Source of the DNA: Caulobacteraceae bacterium UBA5005
Lineage (GTDB): Bacteria; Pseudomonadota; Alphaproteobacteria; Caulobacterales; Caulobacteraceae
DNA length: 8,415 nt
Reading direction: 5' to 3'
Assembly (NCBI GenBank): GCA_002398405.1
Contig: DGYN01000121.1
Span: forward strand, 1 to 8,415
The position numbers and the translations under genes are program-made. The notes beneath the pieces are model-generated. The model ran no database searches, was not told the origin of the DNA, and saw only the letters and a program-made list of their open reading frames with translations. Below, piece after piece: positions 1-6,387 of the stretch (position 1 is the first letter of the stretch; each line of letters begins with the position of its first letter).

Positions 1-200
1 GTGATGCGGCACTTCTTGTGCGGACGCTCGATGATGATGCGCGATACGCCGGCCTGATACAGGCGCTTCTTGAGCATAGCGCGGACCTTGATGTCCTCAT
101 GCAGAAGCTTGCCGTACTCCTCGCCGTCGGCGAACCAGCGGCTGTCCCAGGTACGGTTGATACCCAGGCGGAAGCCAATTGGATTGACTTTCTGTCCCAT
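1..200 (-). CDS. rpsC: 30S ribosomal protein S3, N-terminal part (runs off left edge)
   Basis: The minus strand from the ATG at 200 reads MGQKVNPIGFRLGINRTWDS and then 46 more codons, with no stop before the window edge. This is the universally recognised S3 N-terminus. The visible part covers the N-terminal helix region and the lead-in to the KH type-2 RNA-binding domain; the rest of the protein is outside the window. S3 sits at the mRNA entry site on the 30S head. The start overlaps the rplV stop in a TAATG, and the last rplV codons supply a GAGG Shine-Dalgarno 7 nt before the ATG. It is the eighth gene of the S10 operon seen here, in the canonical place after rplV. Identification is secure; only completeness is unknown. 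Confidence 0.97.
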   Translation of the reverse strand, partial: MGQKVNPIGFRLGINRTWDSRWFADGEEYGKLLHEDIKVRAMLKKRLYQAGVSRIIIERPHKKCRI

Positions 201-580
201 TACGCGGCCTCGCCAAGTTCGCGGACCACAATGGTGATCTCGGAGAAGGGTTTCTCGATGCGCGAGGACCGGCCGCGGGCGCGGGAGGCAAAGCGCTTCA
301 TGATCAGGTTCTTGCCCACGTAGGCCTCGGCGACGATCAGGTTGTCGATGTCGAGGTTGTGGTTGTTCTCGGCGTTGGAGATCGCCGACTGCAGAGCCTT
401 GCGCACATCGACGGAGATGCGCTTGTGGGAAAATTCGAGTTCATTCAGGGCCGCCTGGACCTTCATGCCGCGGATCGAGGCGGCGACGAGGTTCAGCTTG
501 CGAAGCCCGGTGCGCAGGGAAACGAGTTTCGCTTGCGCTTCGACGGGCTTGAGCCTGCGGGGTTGCTTCTTCTGGCTCAT
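200..580 (-). CDS. rplV: 50S ribosomal protein L22
   Basis: This 126-residue protein has typical L22 features: the RKLNLVAASIRGMKVQAALNEL segment early on (positions 27-48), the AISNAENNHNLDIDNLIVAEAYV stretch in the middle (66-88), and the basic beta-hairpin KRFASRARGRSSRIEKP (about 95-111). In the family that hairpin reaches into the peptide exit tunnel, where changes cause macrolide resistance. It binds 23S rRNA during early 50S assembly. It is somewhat longer than the 110-residue E. coli protein, mainly because of a Lys/Arg-rich N-terminal extension of about 14 residues. The ATG lies 1 nt after the rpsS stop, and an AGAGGAAG Shine-Dalgarno lies inside the last rpsS codons. The stop overlaps the rpsC start (TAATG), suggesting translational coupling. 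Very secure. Confidence 0.98.
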   Translation of the reverse strand: MSQKKQPRRLKPVEAQAKLVSLRTGLRKLNLVAASIRGMKVQAALNELEFSHKRISVDVRKALQSAISNAENNHNLDIDNLIVAEAYVGKNLIMKRFASRARGRSSRIEKPFSEITIVVRELGEAA

Positions 581-581
581 C

Positions 582-860
582 TTACTTCCTCTTGGCCTTC
601 TTGTCGGCCGCGTGACCCGGGAAGTACCGGGTCGGCGCGAACTCGCCGAACTTCATGCCGACCATTTCCTCGTTGACGAGGACGGGGATGTGCTTCTGGC
701 CGTTGTAGACGCCGAAGGTCAGGCCGACGAATTGCGGCATGATGGTCGAGCGGCGCGACCAGGTCTTGATCACGTCCTTGCGGCCCGACCCCGAAGCGGT
801 TTCGGCCTTCTTCAAGAGCGACCCATCGACGAACGGGCCTTTCCAGACAGAGCGAGTCAT
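582..860 (-). CDS. rpsS: 30S ribosomal protein S19
   Basis: This 92-residue protein is the same length as E. coli S19. It starts MTRSVWKGPFVDGSLLKKAE and carries the family signature in the stretch TWSRRSTIMPQFVGLTFGVYNG (about 34-55), followed by HIPVLVNEEMVGMKFGEFAPTR. S19 is a 30S head protein that forms a pair with S13 and contacts the A-site finger of the 50S subunit. The ATG overlaps the rplB stop in TAATG, and the Shine-Dalgarno AGGAAGG lies at 868-874, within the last rplB codons, 7 nt from the ATG. The downstream gene rplV begins after a 1-nt gap. Nothing unusual was seen. Confidence 0.98.
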   Translation of the reverse strand: MTRSVWKGPFVDGSLLKKAETASGSGRKDVIKTWSRRSTIMPQFVGLTFGVYNGQKHIPVLVNEEMVGMKFGEFAPTRYFPGHAADKKAKRK

Positions 861-1696
861 TAGCGGGCCTTCCTGGCGTGGCGGCTGCGGATCACGAACT
901 TATCCGTGGTCTTATTGGTGCGGGTCTTGCGGCCCTTGGTCGGCTTGCCCCACGGGGTGACCGGGTGGCGGCCGCCGGAGGTGCGGCCTTCGCCGCCGCC
1001 GTGCGGGTGGTCGACCGGGTTCATGGCGACGCCGCGGACGTGCGGGCGCTGACCCTTGTGACGCATGCGGCCGGCCTTGCCGTAGTTTTCATTCATGTGG
1101 TCGGGGTTGGAAACCGCGCCCACCGTGGCCATGCAGCCGTCCTGGACCATACGAAGCTCGCCCGAACCCAGACGGATCTGGGCGTAGCCGGCGTCGCGGC
1201 CGACCAACTGGGCGTAGGTCCCGGCGGAGCGGGCCATCTGGCCGCCCTTGAGGGGCTTCAGCTCGATGTTGTGGATGATGGTGCCGATGGGAAGGCTGCG
1301 GAGCGGGCTAGCGTTGCCCGGCTTCACGTCGACCTTTTCGGCGGCGATCACCTGGTCGCCGACCTTGATGCGCTGCGGAGCGAGGATATAGGCCAGCTCG
1401 CCGTCAGCGTACTTCACCAGGGCGATGAAGGCCGAGCGGTTCGGGTCGTATTCCAGGCGCTCGATGACGCCCGGCACGTCGAACTTGCGGCGCTTGAAAT
1501 CCACCATGCGGTAGAGCTTCTTGGCGCCGCCGCCGCGGAAGCGGACGGCGATGCGGCCGTTGCCGCCACGCCCGCCGGACTTGGTCAGGCCTTCGACGAG
1601 CCCTTTTACCGGCCGGCCCTTGTAGAGCTCGGACCGGTCGACCAGCACCAGCTGGCGGGTCGACGGGGTCTTCGGGTTGTAAGTCTTGAGAGCCAT
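860..1696 (-). CDS. rplB: 50S ribosomal protein L2
   Basis: This 278-residue protein (E. coli 273) starts MALKTYNPKTPSTRQLVLVD. It has the N-terminal OB-like fold (about residues 40-120, KSGGRGGNGRIAVRFRGGG) and an SH3-like domain. The nearly invariant NPVDHPHGGGEGRTSGGRHP segment lies around residues 226-245. His230 there corresponds to the E. coli His229 implicated in peptidyl-transferase-centre integrity. The basic C-terminus TKGRKTRTNKTTDKFVIRSR is also typical. L2 is a primary 23S rRNA binder needed for subunit association. The ATG lies 5 nt after the rplW stop and has only a weak Shine-Dalgarno, a GGGG 11 nt upstream, unlike its neighbours. This suggests reliance on reinitiation from rplW. 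Its own stop overlaps the rpsS start. Confidence 0.98.
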   Translation of the reverse strand: MALKTYNPKTPSTRQLVLVDRSELYKGRPVKGLVEGLTKSGGRGGNGRIAVRFRGGGAKKLYRMVDFKRRKFDVPGVIERLEYDPNRSAFIALVKYADGELAYILAPQRIKVGDQVIAAEKVDVKPGNASPLRSLPIGTIIHNIELKPLKGGQMARSAGTYAQLVGRDAGYAQIRLGSGELRMVQDGCMATVGAVSNPDHMNENYGKAGRMRHKGQRPHVRGVAMNPVDHPHGGGEGRTSGGRHPVTPWGKPTKGRKTRTNKTTDKFVIRSRHARKAR

Positions 1697-1701
1697 CTGG
1701 A

Positions 1702-1998
1702 TTAGAGCCCCGTCGTGATGTCGATCGACTGGCCTTCAGCCAGGGTCACGATCGCTTTCTTGATGTCCTCGCGCTTGCCCTTCACGCCACGGAAGCGCTT
1801 GGTCTTGCCCAGAACATTGATGGTGTTGACCTTGGTCACCTTGACCTTGAACAGCTCCTCGACCGCCGCGGCGATCTCGTCCTTGGAGGCGTCCTGGGCC
1901 ACGCGGAAGACGACCTTGTTCTGCTCGGACAGCAGAGTGGCCTTTTCCGTGATGATCGGGCTGAGGATGGTGTCGTAGTGGCGGGCGGTGGCGGCCAT
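1702..1998 (-). CDS. rplW: 50S ribosomal protein L23
   Basis: This 98-residue protein has the L23 hallmarks: YDTILSPIITEKATLLSEQNKVVFRV near the N-terminus, DEIAAAVEELFKVKVTKVNTINV in the middle, and the loop GKTKRFRGVKGKREDIKKAIVTL. L23 sits at the rim of the exit tunnel and is the main docking point for trigger factor and the signal recognition particle. The start overlaps the rplD stop (TAATG). A perfect AAGGAGG Shine-Dalgarno at 2006-2012, encoded by the KEAA tail of L4, is spaced 7 nt from the ATG and fixes this start. Length is close to the family norm (E. coli 100). Confidence 0.98.
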   Translation of the reverse strand: MAATARHYDTILSPIITEKATLLSEQNKVVFRVAQDASKDEIAAAVEELFKVKVTKVNTINVLGKTKRFRGVKGKREDIKKAIVTLAEGQSIDITTGL

Positions 1999-2648
1999 TA
2001 TGCGGCCTCCTTCGAGGTAGCCGCCGGATTGAGGCGTGCGTTGATGGCGTCGACCGCGTCCTTGGTGAGGACCAGGGTCCCGCGGCGCAAGATGTCATAG
2101 ACATTGACCCCGGCGCTCGGCAGCACGTCGACGCCCGGGATATTGCGGGCGGCGAGGCCGAAGTTCTTGTCGACTTCCGCGCCGCCGATGATCAGGGCCT
2201 TGTTCCAGCCAAGCTTTTCGATCTGAGCGCGGAGGGCCGCGGTCTTGGGCTCCTTTAGCGCCAGGCTGTCGAGGACGACGAGGTCGCCGCTCTTGGCCTT
2301 GGAAGACAGCGCATGCTTCAGAGCCAGGGCGCGGATCTTCTTGGGCAGGTCGAAGCCGTGGTCGCGGACGATCGGGCCGAAAGCGCGCGAGCCGCCAACG
2401 AATTGCGGCGCACGCCGCGAGCCGTGACGAGCGCCACCGGAGCCCTTCTGCTTGTACATCTTCTTGCCCGTACGGCTGTTCTCGTTACGGGTTTGAACCT
2501 TGTGGTTGCCGCTGCGGCGCTTGGCGAGCTGCCAGTTGACGCAACGGGCCAGGATGTCGGCGCGGATGTCGGCGATGCCGAAGATGGCGTCGTCCAGGTC
2601 GAGCGAGCCGCCCGCCTTGCCGTCGATTTTGATGACGTCGATTTTCAT
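1998..2648 (-). CDS. rplD: 50S ribosomal protein L4
   Basis: This 216-residue protein (E. coli 201) has a globular domain interrupted by the long extended loop KVQTRNENSRTGKKMYKQKG... (about residues 50-93). The loop is rich in Arg, Lys and Gly and in the family lines the exit-tunnel constriction. Lys68 in the QKGSG segment matches the E. coli Lys63 site where changes give erythromycin resistance. The Rossmann-like C-terminal part contains SGDLVVLDSLALKEPKTAAL and NIPGVDVLPSAGVNVYDIL. In gammaproteobacteria L4 also represses its own S10 operon through the leader; whether it does so here is unknown. The ATG overlaps the rplC stop (TAATG), and GAAGAA/AAGGG in the final rplC codons is the only Shine-Dalgarno. 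Secure call. Confidence 0.98.
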   Translation of the reverse strand: MKIDVIKIDGKAGGSLDLDDAIFGIADIRADILARCVNWQLAKRRSGNHKVQTRNENSRTGKKMYKQKGSGGARHGSRRAPQFVGGSRAFGPIVRDHGFDLPKKIRALALKHALSSKAKSGDLVVLDSLALKEPKTAALRAQIEKLGWNKALIIGGAEVDKNFGLAARNIPGVDVLPSAGVNVYDILRRGTLVLTKDAVDAINARLNPAATSKEAA

Positions 2649-3523
2649 TATTCTTCGCCCTTCTCAGCGGGGGCTTCAGCTTCGGGAGCCGCTTCGGCCG
2701 CCGGAGCTTCTGCTTCCGGCGCCGCTTCGACCACGGGGGCCTCAGCTTCCGGAGCAACGGCTTCCACCGCGACGTCTTCGATCACCGGCTCTTCAGCGGC
2801 CGGAGCTTCGTCTTCCTTGGCGGCGGCGCCGCTCTTGCCCTTCAGACCGGCCGGCATCGGCAGGCCCTGCTGGGGCTTACCCTTGATGGCGTCGCGGATC
2901 TTGACCCACGAGCCTTCGGTGCCGGGAACGGCGCCCTTCAACATGATAAGACCGCGCTCCGCATCGACGCGGAACACGGTCACATTGAGGGTGGTCACGG
3001 TCTCGACGCCGAGGTGGCCGGCCATCTTCTTGTTCTTGAAGGTCTTGCCCGGGTCCTGGCGGTTGCCGGTCGAGCCGTGCGAGCGGTGCGACAGCGAGAC
3101 GCCGTGGGTGGCGCGCAGACCGCCGAAGTTCCAGCGCTTCATGGCGCCGGCAAAGCCCTTACCGACGGTCGTGCCCTGGACGTCGACCTTCTGGCCGGCG
3201 ACGAAGTGCTCGGCCGAAATCTCGGAACCGACCTCTACGAGGGCCTCTTCCTTGACGCGGAATTCGGCGACGATCCGCTTGGGCTCAACGAGCGCCTTGG
3301 CGAACTGGCCGCGGTCGGCCTGATTGGTGTTCTTAGCCTTCTTCACGCCGGCGCCGAGCTGGAGGGCGGTGTAGCCGTCCTTCTCAACGGTGCGCTGGCC
3401 GACGACCTGCAGGCCGTCGAGGGAGAGCACGGTCACGGGGACGTGCTGGCCGGCTTCGTCGAAGAAGCGGGTCATGCCCACCTTTCGCGCGATGACGCCG
3501 GTACGGGTTGCGGGGATGGTCAC
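2648..3523 (-). CDS. rplC: 50S ribosomal protein L3 with long acidic repeat tail
   Basis: Residues 8-215 are a normal L3 core: RTGVIARKVGMTRFFDEAG at the start, the ISAEHFVAGQKVDVQGTTVGKGFAGAMKRWNFGG segment (102-135), and HRSHGSTGNRQDPGKTFKNKKMAGHLG (146-172). In the last stretch Gln156 sits near the position that PrmB methylates in E. coli L3. L3 nucleates 50S assembly and reaches the peptidyl-transferase centre. The total of 291 residues is about 80 more than E. coli. The excess is a C-terminal tail from about residue 226, rich in Ala, Glu and Pro, with an 11-residue repeat. Translation starts at GTG (3521-3523). The Shine-Dalgarno AAGGGGAG (3532-3539) overlaps the rpsJ stop codon and is spaced 8 nt, which supports this start. 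The stop overlaps the rplD ATG. Confidence 0.97.
   Translation of the reverse strand: MTIPATRTGVIARKVGMTRFFDEAGQHVPVTVLSLDGLQVVGQRTVEKDGYTALQLGAGVKKAKNTNQADRGQFAKALVEPKRIVAEFRVKEEALVEVGSEISAEHFVAGQKVDVQGTTVGKGFAGAMKRWNFGGLRATHGVSLSHRSHGSTGNRQDPGKTFKNKKMAGHLGVETVTTLNVTVFRVDAERGLIMLKGAVPGTEGSWVKIRDAIKGKPQQGLPMPAGLKGKSGAAAKEDEAPAAEEPVIEDVAVEAVAPEAEAPVVEAAPEAEAPAAEAAPEAEAPAEKGEE
2666..2764 (-). repeat. In-frame ~33-bp tandem repeat encoding the L3 tail
   Basis: Within rplC, codons 254-286 encode about three copies of an 11-residue unit built around APEAEAP. The Pro residues of PEAEAP fall at 258, 269 and 280, exactly 11 apart. The DNA copies differ at synonymous positions, so this is an older, diverged tandem duplication and not a recent slippage tract. 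The encoded peptide has no Lys or Arg within the repeat and is strongly acidic, in contrast to the basic L3 core. It is probably disordered. Confidence 0.8.
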
Positions 3524-3531
3524 TGAACTAT

Positions 3532-3539
3532 CTCCCCTT
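3532..3539 (-). promoter_or_regulatory. rplC Shine-Dalgarno overlapping the rpsJ stop codon
   Basis: The sequence AAGGGGAG includes the last two bases of the rpsJ TAA stop and lies 8 nt before the rplC GTG. It decides the choice of the non-ATG start for L3. It also suggests that ribosomes finishing rpsJ can feed directly into rplC. Confidence 0.8.
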
Positions 3540-3846
3540 ACAGCTTGATCTCGACGTCCACGCCGGCCGACAGGTCGAGCTTCATCAGCGCGTCCACGGT
3601 CTGCGGGGTCGGGTCAACGATATCGAGCACGCGCTTGTGCGTGCGGATTTCAAACTGTTCGCGGCTCTTCTTATCGATGTGCGGCGAACGGTTGACGGTG
3701 AAGCGCTCGATCAGCGTCGGCAGCGGAATCGGTCCGCGCACGGTCGCGCCGGTGCGTTTGGCGGTTTGCACGATCTCGCGGGTTGAATGATCCAACACGC
3801 GGTGATCGAAGGCTTTGAGCCTGATGCGGATATTCTGACGATCCAT
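3538..3846 (-). CDS. rpsJ: 30S ribosomal protein S10 (NusE)
   Basis: This is a 102-residue S10 (E. coli 103) starting MDRQNIRIRLKAFDHRVLDH. It has the family stretch GPIPLPTLIERFTVNRSPHIDKKSREQFEIRTHKRVLDI (about 38-76) and ends VDVEIKL. S10 is in the 30S head, and as NusE it binds NusB and NusG in antitermination and transcription-translation coupling. An in-frame ATG 20 codons further upstream exists. I rejected it because the extra residues have no family counterpart and the annotated start matches the conserved N-terminus. Upstream of the chosen ATG are GAAGAG (4 nt away) and GGAG (13 nt away), neither ideally spaced. It is the first gene of the S10 operon and follows a leader of about 240 nt. 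Confidence 0.97.
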   Translation of the reverse strand: MDRQNIRIRLKAFDHRVLDHSTREIVQTAKRTGATVRGPIPLPTLIERFTVNRSPHIDKKSREQFEIRTHKRVLDIVDPTPQTVDALMKLDLSAGVDVEIKL

Positions 3847-3915
3847 ATCGCTCTTCGTTCTCCAACAGACGACGACGTCCCGTCCGCGTGTTCCTGACCA
3901 TTTCAAAGACCAAGC

Positions 3916-3938
3916 CCGAAACCCTTTAGAGGCTTCGG
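3916..3938 (-). promoter_or_regulatory. Leader hairpin 70 nt upstream of rpsJ
   Basis: CCGAAGCCT pairs with GGGTTTCGG (9 bp, with two G-U type wobbles) around a CTAAA loop. The sequence after it is not a T-tract, so it is unlikely to be a simple terminator. It may be part of the S10 leader fold. Confidence 0.4.
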
Positions 3939-3975
3939 AAACGCAACAGTCCGCAAAACAATGAGGCCCGTGCGG

Positions 3976-4028
3976 AAAACGCCCGAGCCCCCCTACCCTA
4001 TCTTCGCGGAACCCCGCGCCTTTCGGGC
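3976..4028 (-). terminator. Terminator-like or attenuator-like structure in the S10 leader
   Basis: GCCCGA (4023-4028) is complementary to TCGGGC (3981-3986), and the latter is followed by GTTTT. The enclosed region contains a perfect CGCGG-GGTT-CCGCG hairpin (4005-4018). The outer stem is only 6 bp with a large interior and the T-run is short, so termination would be partial at best. It could end transcripts from the upstream operon or act as an attenuator for rpsJ. Confidence 0.3.
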
Positions 4029-4094
4029 CTATATGCGGGCCGCGTCTGAGCTCCCGATAGTCTGGTGCTCACAGCCGGTCCAACAGAGCGGCGG

Positions 4095-4123
4095 TCTATA
4101 GTCGCAAGGGATTCGGAGGTCAA
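4095..4123 (-). promoter_or_regulatory. Probable sigma70-type promoter of the S10 operon
   Basis: On the minus strand TTGACC (4118-4123) and TATAGA (4095-4100) are separated by exactly 17 nt. The -35 box matches the consensus at 5 of 6 positions and the -10 at 4 of 6. The CTATA core with TTGAC also resembles the housekeeping promoters of Caulobacter-type alphaproteobacteria. The -35 box includes the TGA stop of the upstream oxidoreductase gene. No better pair was found in the rest of the gap. Confidence 0.55.
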
Positions 4124-6387
4124 GCCGATGTGGGCAAATTCCCAATCATGCGCACCGGGACCGACTTATAGGCGGGTGTGCCGCTCCTCTTGTCGTGGTC
4201 GTCGAGCGACACCAGGCCGTTGGTCTCCGGATAGTAGGCCGCCAGGCACCCCCTCGGCAGATCGCGTTCCACCAGGGTGAAGCCGCGCACGGCGCGCATG
4301 CCGTCGTCGAAGGCAGGGACGAGGTCGATGAGCTCGCCGGGTTTGAAGCCCCTGGCCTTGATGTCCTCCGGATGGGCGAAGACGACGTCGCGCCTTCCGA
4401 ACACGCCGCGATAGCGGTCGTCCGCGCCATAGATTGTCGTGTTGTACTGGCCGTGGCTGCGCACCGTGGTCAGGAGGAAGACGTCGGGGTCGCCCCGGCG
4501 GGGGTCCTGGCCGTCGGCCGCGTAGGGCATGAAGTTGGCGCGGCTGCTGGCGGTCTTCCATACGCGTTCGGAGGCCGGCACCGGCAGCCGGAAGCCGCCG
4601 GGAATACGGACGCGGGCGTTGTAGTTGCCGAACTGCTCGGGCAACACGGCTTCGATGGCGTCGCGGATCAGGTCGTAGTCGCCGACAAGACTCTTCCAAT
4701 CGACGTGCGGGTCGGGGCCGAGCGCCATAGCGATGCCGGCCACGATGGCGGGCTCGGATTTGAGATGCTCGGAGGCCGGCGGGTTCAGGCCCCGCGAGGC
4801 GTGCACCATGGACATGGAGTCCTCGACCGTCACCGACTGGCGGCCGGACGCCTGCTGGTCGAACTCGGTGCGGCCCAGGCACGGGAGAAGCAGGGTCTCC
4901 TTCCCTGGCAGCAGGTGCGTTCTGTTGAGCTTGGTGGCGATGTGGACAGACAGGTCCAACCTGCGCATGGCCGCGTGGGTGCGCACGGGGTCCGGCGCAG
5001 CCACCGCGAAGTTGCCGCCCAGACCGATGAAGGCCTTGGCCTCGCCCCGTTCCATGGCGGCGATGGTCTCGACCACGGTGTGGCCGTCACGGCGTGGAGG
5101 TGAGAAGCCGAACACGGTCTCAAGCGCATCTAGGAAGGCCTTCGCGGGTTTCTCCGCCATGCCGACGGTGCGGGCGCCCTGGACGTTGGAGTGGCCGCGC
5201 AGGGGACAGATACCCGCGCCTGGCCTGCCGATGTTCCCGCGCAGCAGCAGGAGGTTCATCAGCTGCTGGACCGCAGAGGAGGAGGAGCGGTGCTGGGTGA
5301 GGCCCATGCCGTAGCAAAGGATGGTCGCCTTGGAGGCCGCATAGATGCCTGCCGCCTCCTCCATCTCGGCGCGGGAAAGGCCGCTTTCCTGTTCGAGGGT
5401 TTCCCAGTCGCGACTTTCGACCTGGGCCTTCACGGCCTCGAACCCGGCCGTTTCCGTGGCGATGAACCCGTGATCGAGGGCGTCCGCGGCCAGGAGCGCC
5501 TTCATCATCCCCTGCACGCAGGCGACGTCGCCGCCGATGGTCAGTTGGTAGTAACGGGATGCGATGGGCGTGGCCGACAGGGTGGCCATCTCCACGGCGT
5601 CCTTGGGCGAGGCGAACCGCTCCAGGGCCCGCTCGCGCAGGGGATTGAAGACCAGGATGGCGGCGCCGCGGCGCGAGGCCTCGCGCAGGCTGGTCATCAT
5701 CCTGGGATGGTTGGTCCCGGGATTGTGGCCGAAGGACAGGATGCAGTCGGCGGCGTCGAAGTCTTCGAGGGTGACTGTCCCCTTCCCCAGGCCGATGGAG
5801 TCCGGCAGGCCGACGCTGGTCGGCTCGTGGCACATGTTGGAGCAGTCGGGGAAGTTGTTGGTCCCAAACCGGCGGCCCAGGAGCTGGAACAGAAAGGCCG
5901 CCTCGTTGGAGGCGCGGCCGGAGGCATAGAACTCCGCCTCATCCGGGTGCTTGAGGGCTTTGAGCCCCGCGCCGATCCGGGCGAAGGCTTCGTCCCAGGT
6001 GACGGCCCGATAGCAATCGGTCGCCGGATCATAGGCCATGGGTTCGGTCAGGCGCCCCGCATCCTCCAGGGCGTGGTCGGACCAGGTGGAAAGCTCGCTC
6101 ACCGTATGGGCGGCGAAGAAGTCCGGCGCGGCCCGCTTCTTGGTCGCCTCCCAGGCCACCGCCTTGGCCCCGTTTTCGCAGAATTCGAAGGAGGACGTGT
6201 GTTTGGGGTCCGGCCAGGCGCACCCCGGACAGTCGAACCCGTCCGGCTGGTTGGCGTGCAGCAGGGCCCGGCCGCCCTCGACCACGGCCTCCTGGTCCGA
6301 CAGGACGCCCGCCACGCCCTTGAGCGAACCCCAGCCGCCGGCGGGAGCGTCGTACTTGCGAACCCCCGGGATCGCGTCGTCGGCCAT
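4120..6387 (-). CDS. FdhF/YdeP-family molybdopterin oxidoreductase
   Basis: This 755-residue protein is colinear with E. coli YdeP (about 759 residues, as I recall) and belongs to the formate-dehydrogenase-alpha-like Mo-bisMGD enzymes. The N-terminus has FDCPGCAWPDPKH and FCENGAKAVAWE: Cys53, Cys56 and Cys70, possible Fe-S ligands, and no clear fourth Cys. NNFPDCSNMCHEPTSVGLP (177-195) carries Cys186, the likely molybdenum ligand, in place of the selenocysteine of FdhF. Cofactor-binding stretches follow, including GHNPGTNHPRM (220-230), RGNIGRPGAGICPLRGHSNVQG (383-404) and TVRSHGQYNTTIYGADDRYRG (641-661) in the C-terminal domain. There is no signal peptide, so it is cytoplasmic. The substrate is unknown; YdeP is linked to acid resistance in enterics. 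The start shares one base with the fdhD stop (TGATG) and has no good Shine-Dalgarno, so coupled translation is likely. No electron-transfer subunit is adjacent. Confidence 0.93.
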   Translation of the reverse strand: MADDAIPGVRKYDAPAGGWGSLKGVAGVLSDQEAVVEGGRALLHANQPDGFDCPGCAWPDPKHTSSFEFCENGAKAVAWEATKKRAAPDFFAAHTVSELSTWSDHALEDAGRLTEPMAYDPATDCYRAVTWDEAFARIGAGLKALKHPDEAEFYASGRASNEAAFLFQLLGRRFGTNNFPDCSNMCHEPTSVGLPDSIGLGKGTVTLEDFDAADCILSFGHNPGTNHPRMMTSLREASRRGAAILVFNPLRERALERFASPKDAVEMATLSATPIASRYYQLTIGGDVACVQGMMKALLAADALDHGFIATETAGFEAVKAQVESRDWETLEQESGLSRAEMEEAAGIYAASKATILCYGMGLTQHRSSSSAVQQLMNLLLLRGNIGRPGAGICPLRGHSNVQGARTVGMAEKPAKAFLDALETVFGFSPPRRDGHTVVETIAAMERGEAKAFIGLGGNFAVAAPDPVRTHAAMRRLDLSVHIATKLNRTHLLPGKETLLLPCLGRTEFDQQASGRQSVTVEDSMSMVHASRGLNPPASEHLKSEPAIVAGIAMALGPDPHVDWKSLVGDYDLIRDAIEAVLPEQFGNYNARVRIPGGFRLPVPASERVWKTASSRANFMPYAADGQDPRRGDPDVFLLTTVRSHGQYNTTIYGADDRYRGVFGRRDVVFAHPEDIKARGFKPGELIDLVPAFDDGMRAVRGFTLVERDLPRGCLAAYYPETNGLVSLDDHDKRSGTPAYKSVPVRMIGNLPTSA

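Larger units (their letters stand above)
3847..4094 (-). promoter_or_regulatory. Putative structured 5' leader of the S10 operon
   Basis: No credible gene lies between the oxidoreductase stop and rpsJ. If the promoter at 4095-4123 is right, transcription starts near 4088 and the leader is about 240 nt. It contains several inverted repeats, listed separately. Long leaders of S10 operons mediate L4 autoregulation in gammaproteobacteria; I see no recognisable E. coli-type S10 leader here, so the function is inferred only from position and structure. Confidence 0.45.

Noticed and set aside
878..1705. 275-codon plus-strand frame antisense to rplB
   Set aside because: Ala/Val/Gly/Asp-rich shadow of L2 with no Shine-Dalgarno or domain pattern.
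2313..3323. 336-codon plus-strand frame over rplC and rplD
   Set aside because: The Ser/Ala/Gly repeat is only the complement of the L3 tail repeat. The opposite strand encodes two certain ribosomal proteins.
3847..3906. 20-codon N-terminal extension of rpsJ from an upstream in-frame ATG
   Set aside because: S10 proteins begin at the MDRQNIRIRL-type sequence; the extension has no family counterpart.
3900..3960. Second promoter nearer rpsJ (TTGCGG or TTGCGT with TCTAAA)
   Set aside because: Spacings are about 20 nt or under 12 nt, and the TCTAAA lies in a hairpin. It is much weaker than the pair at 4095-4123.
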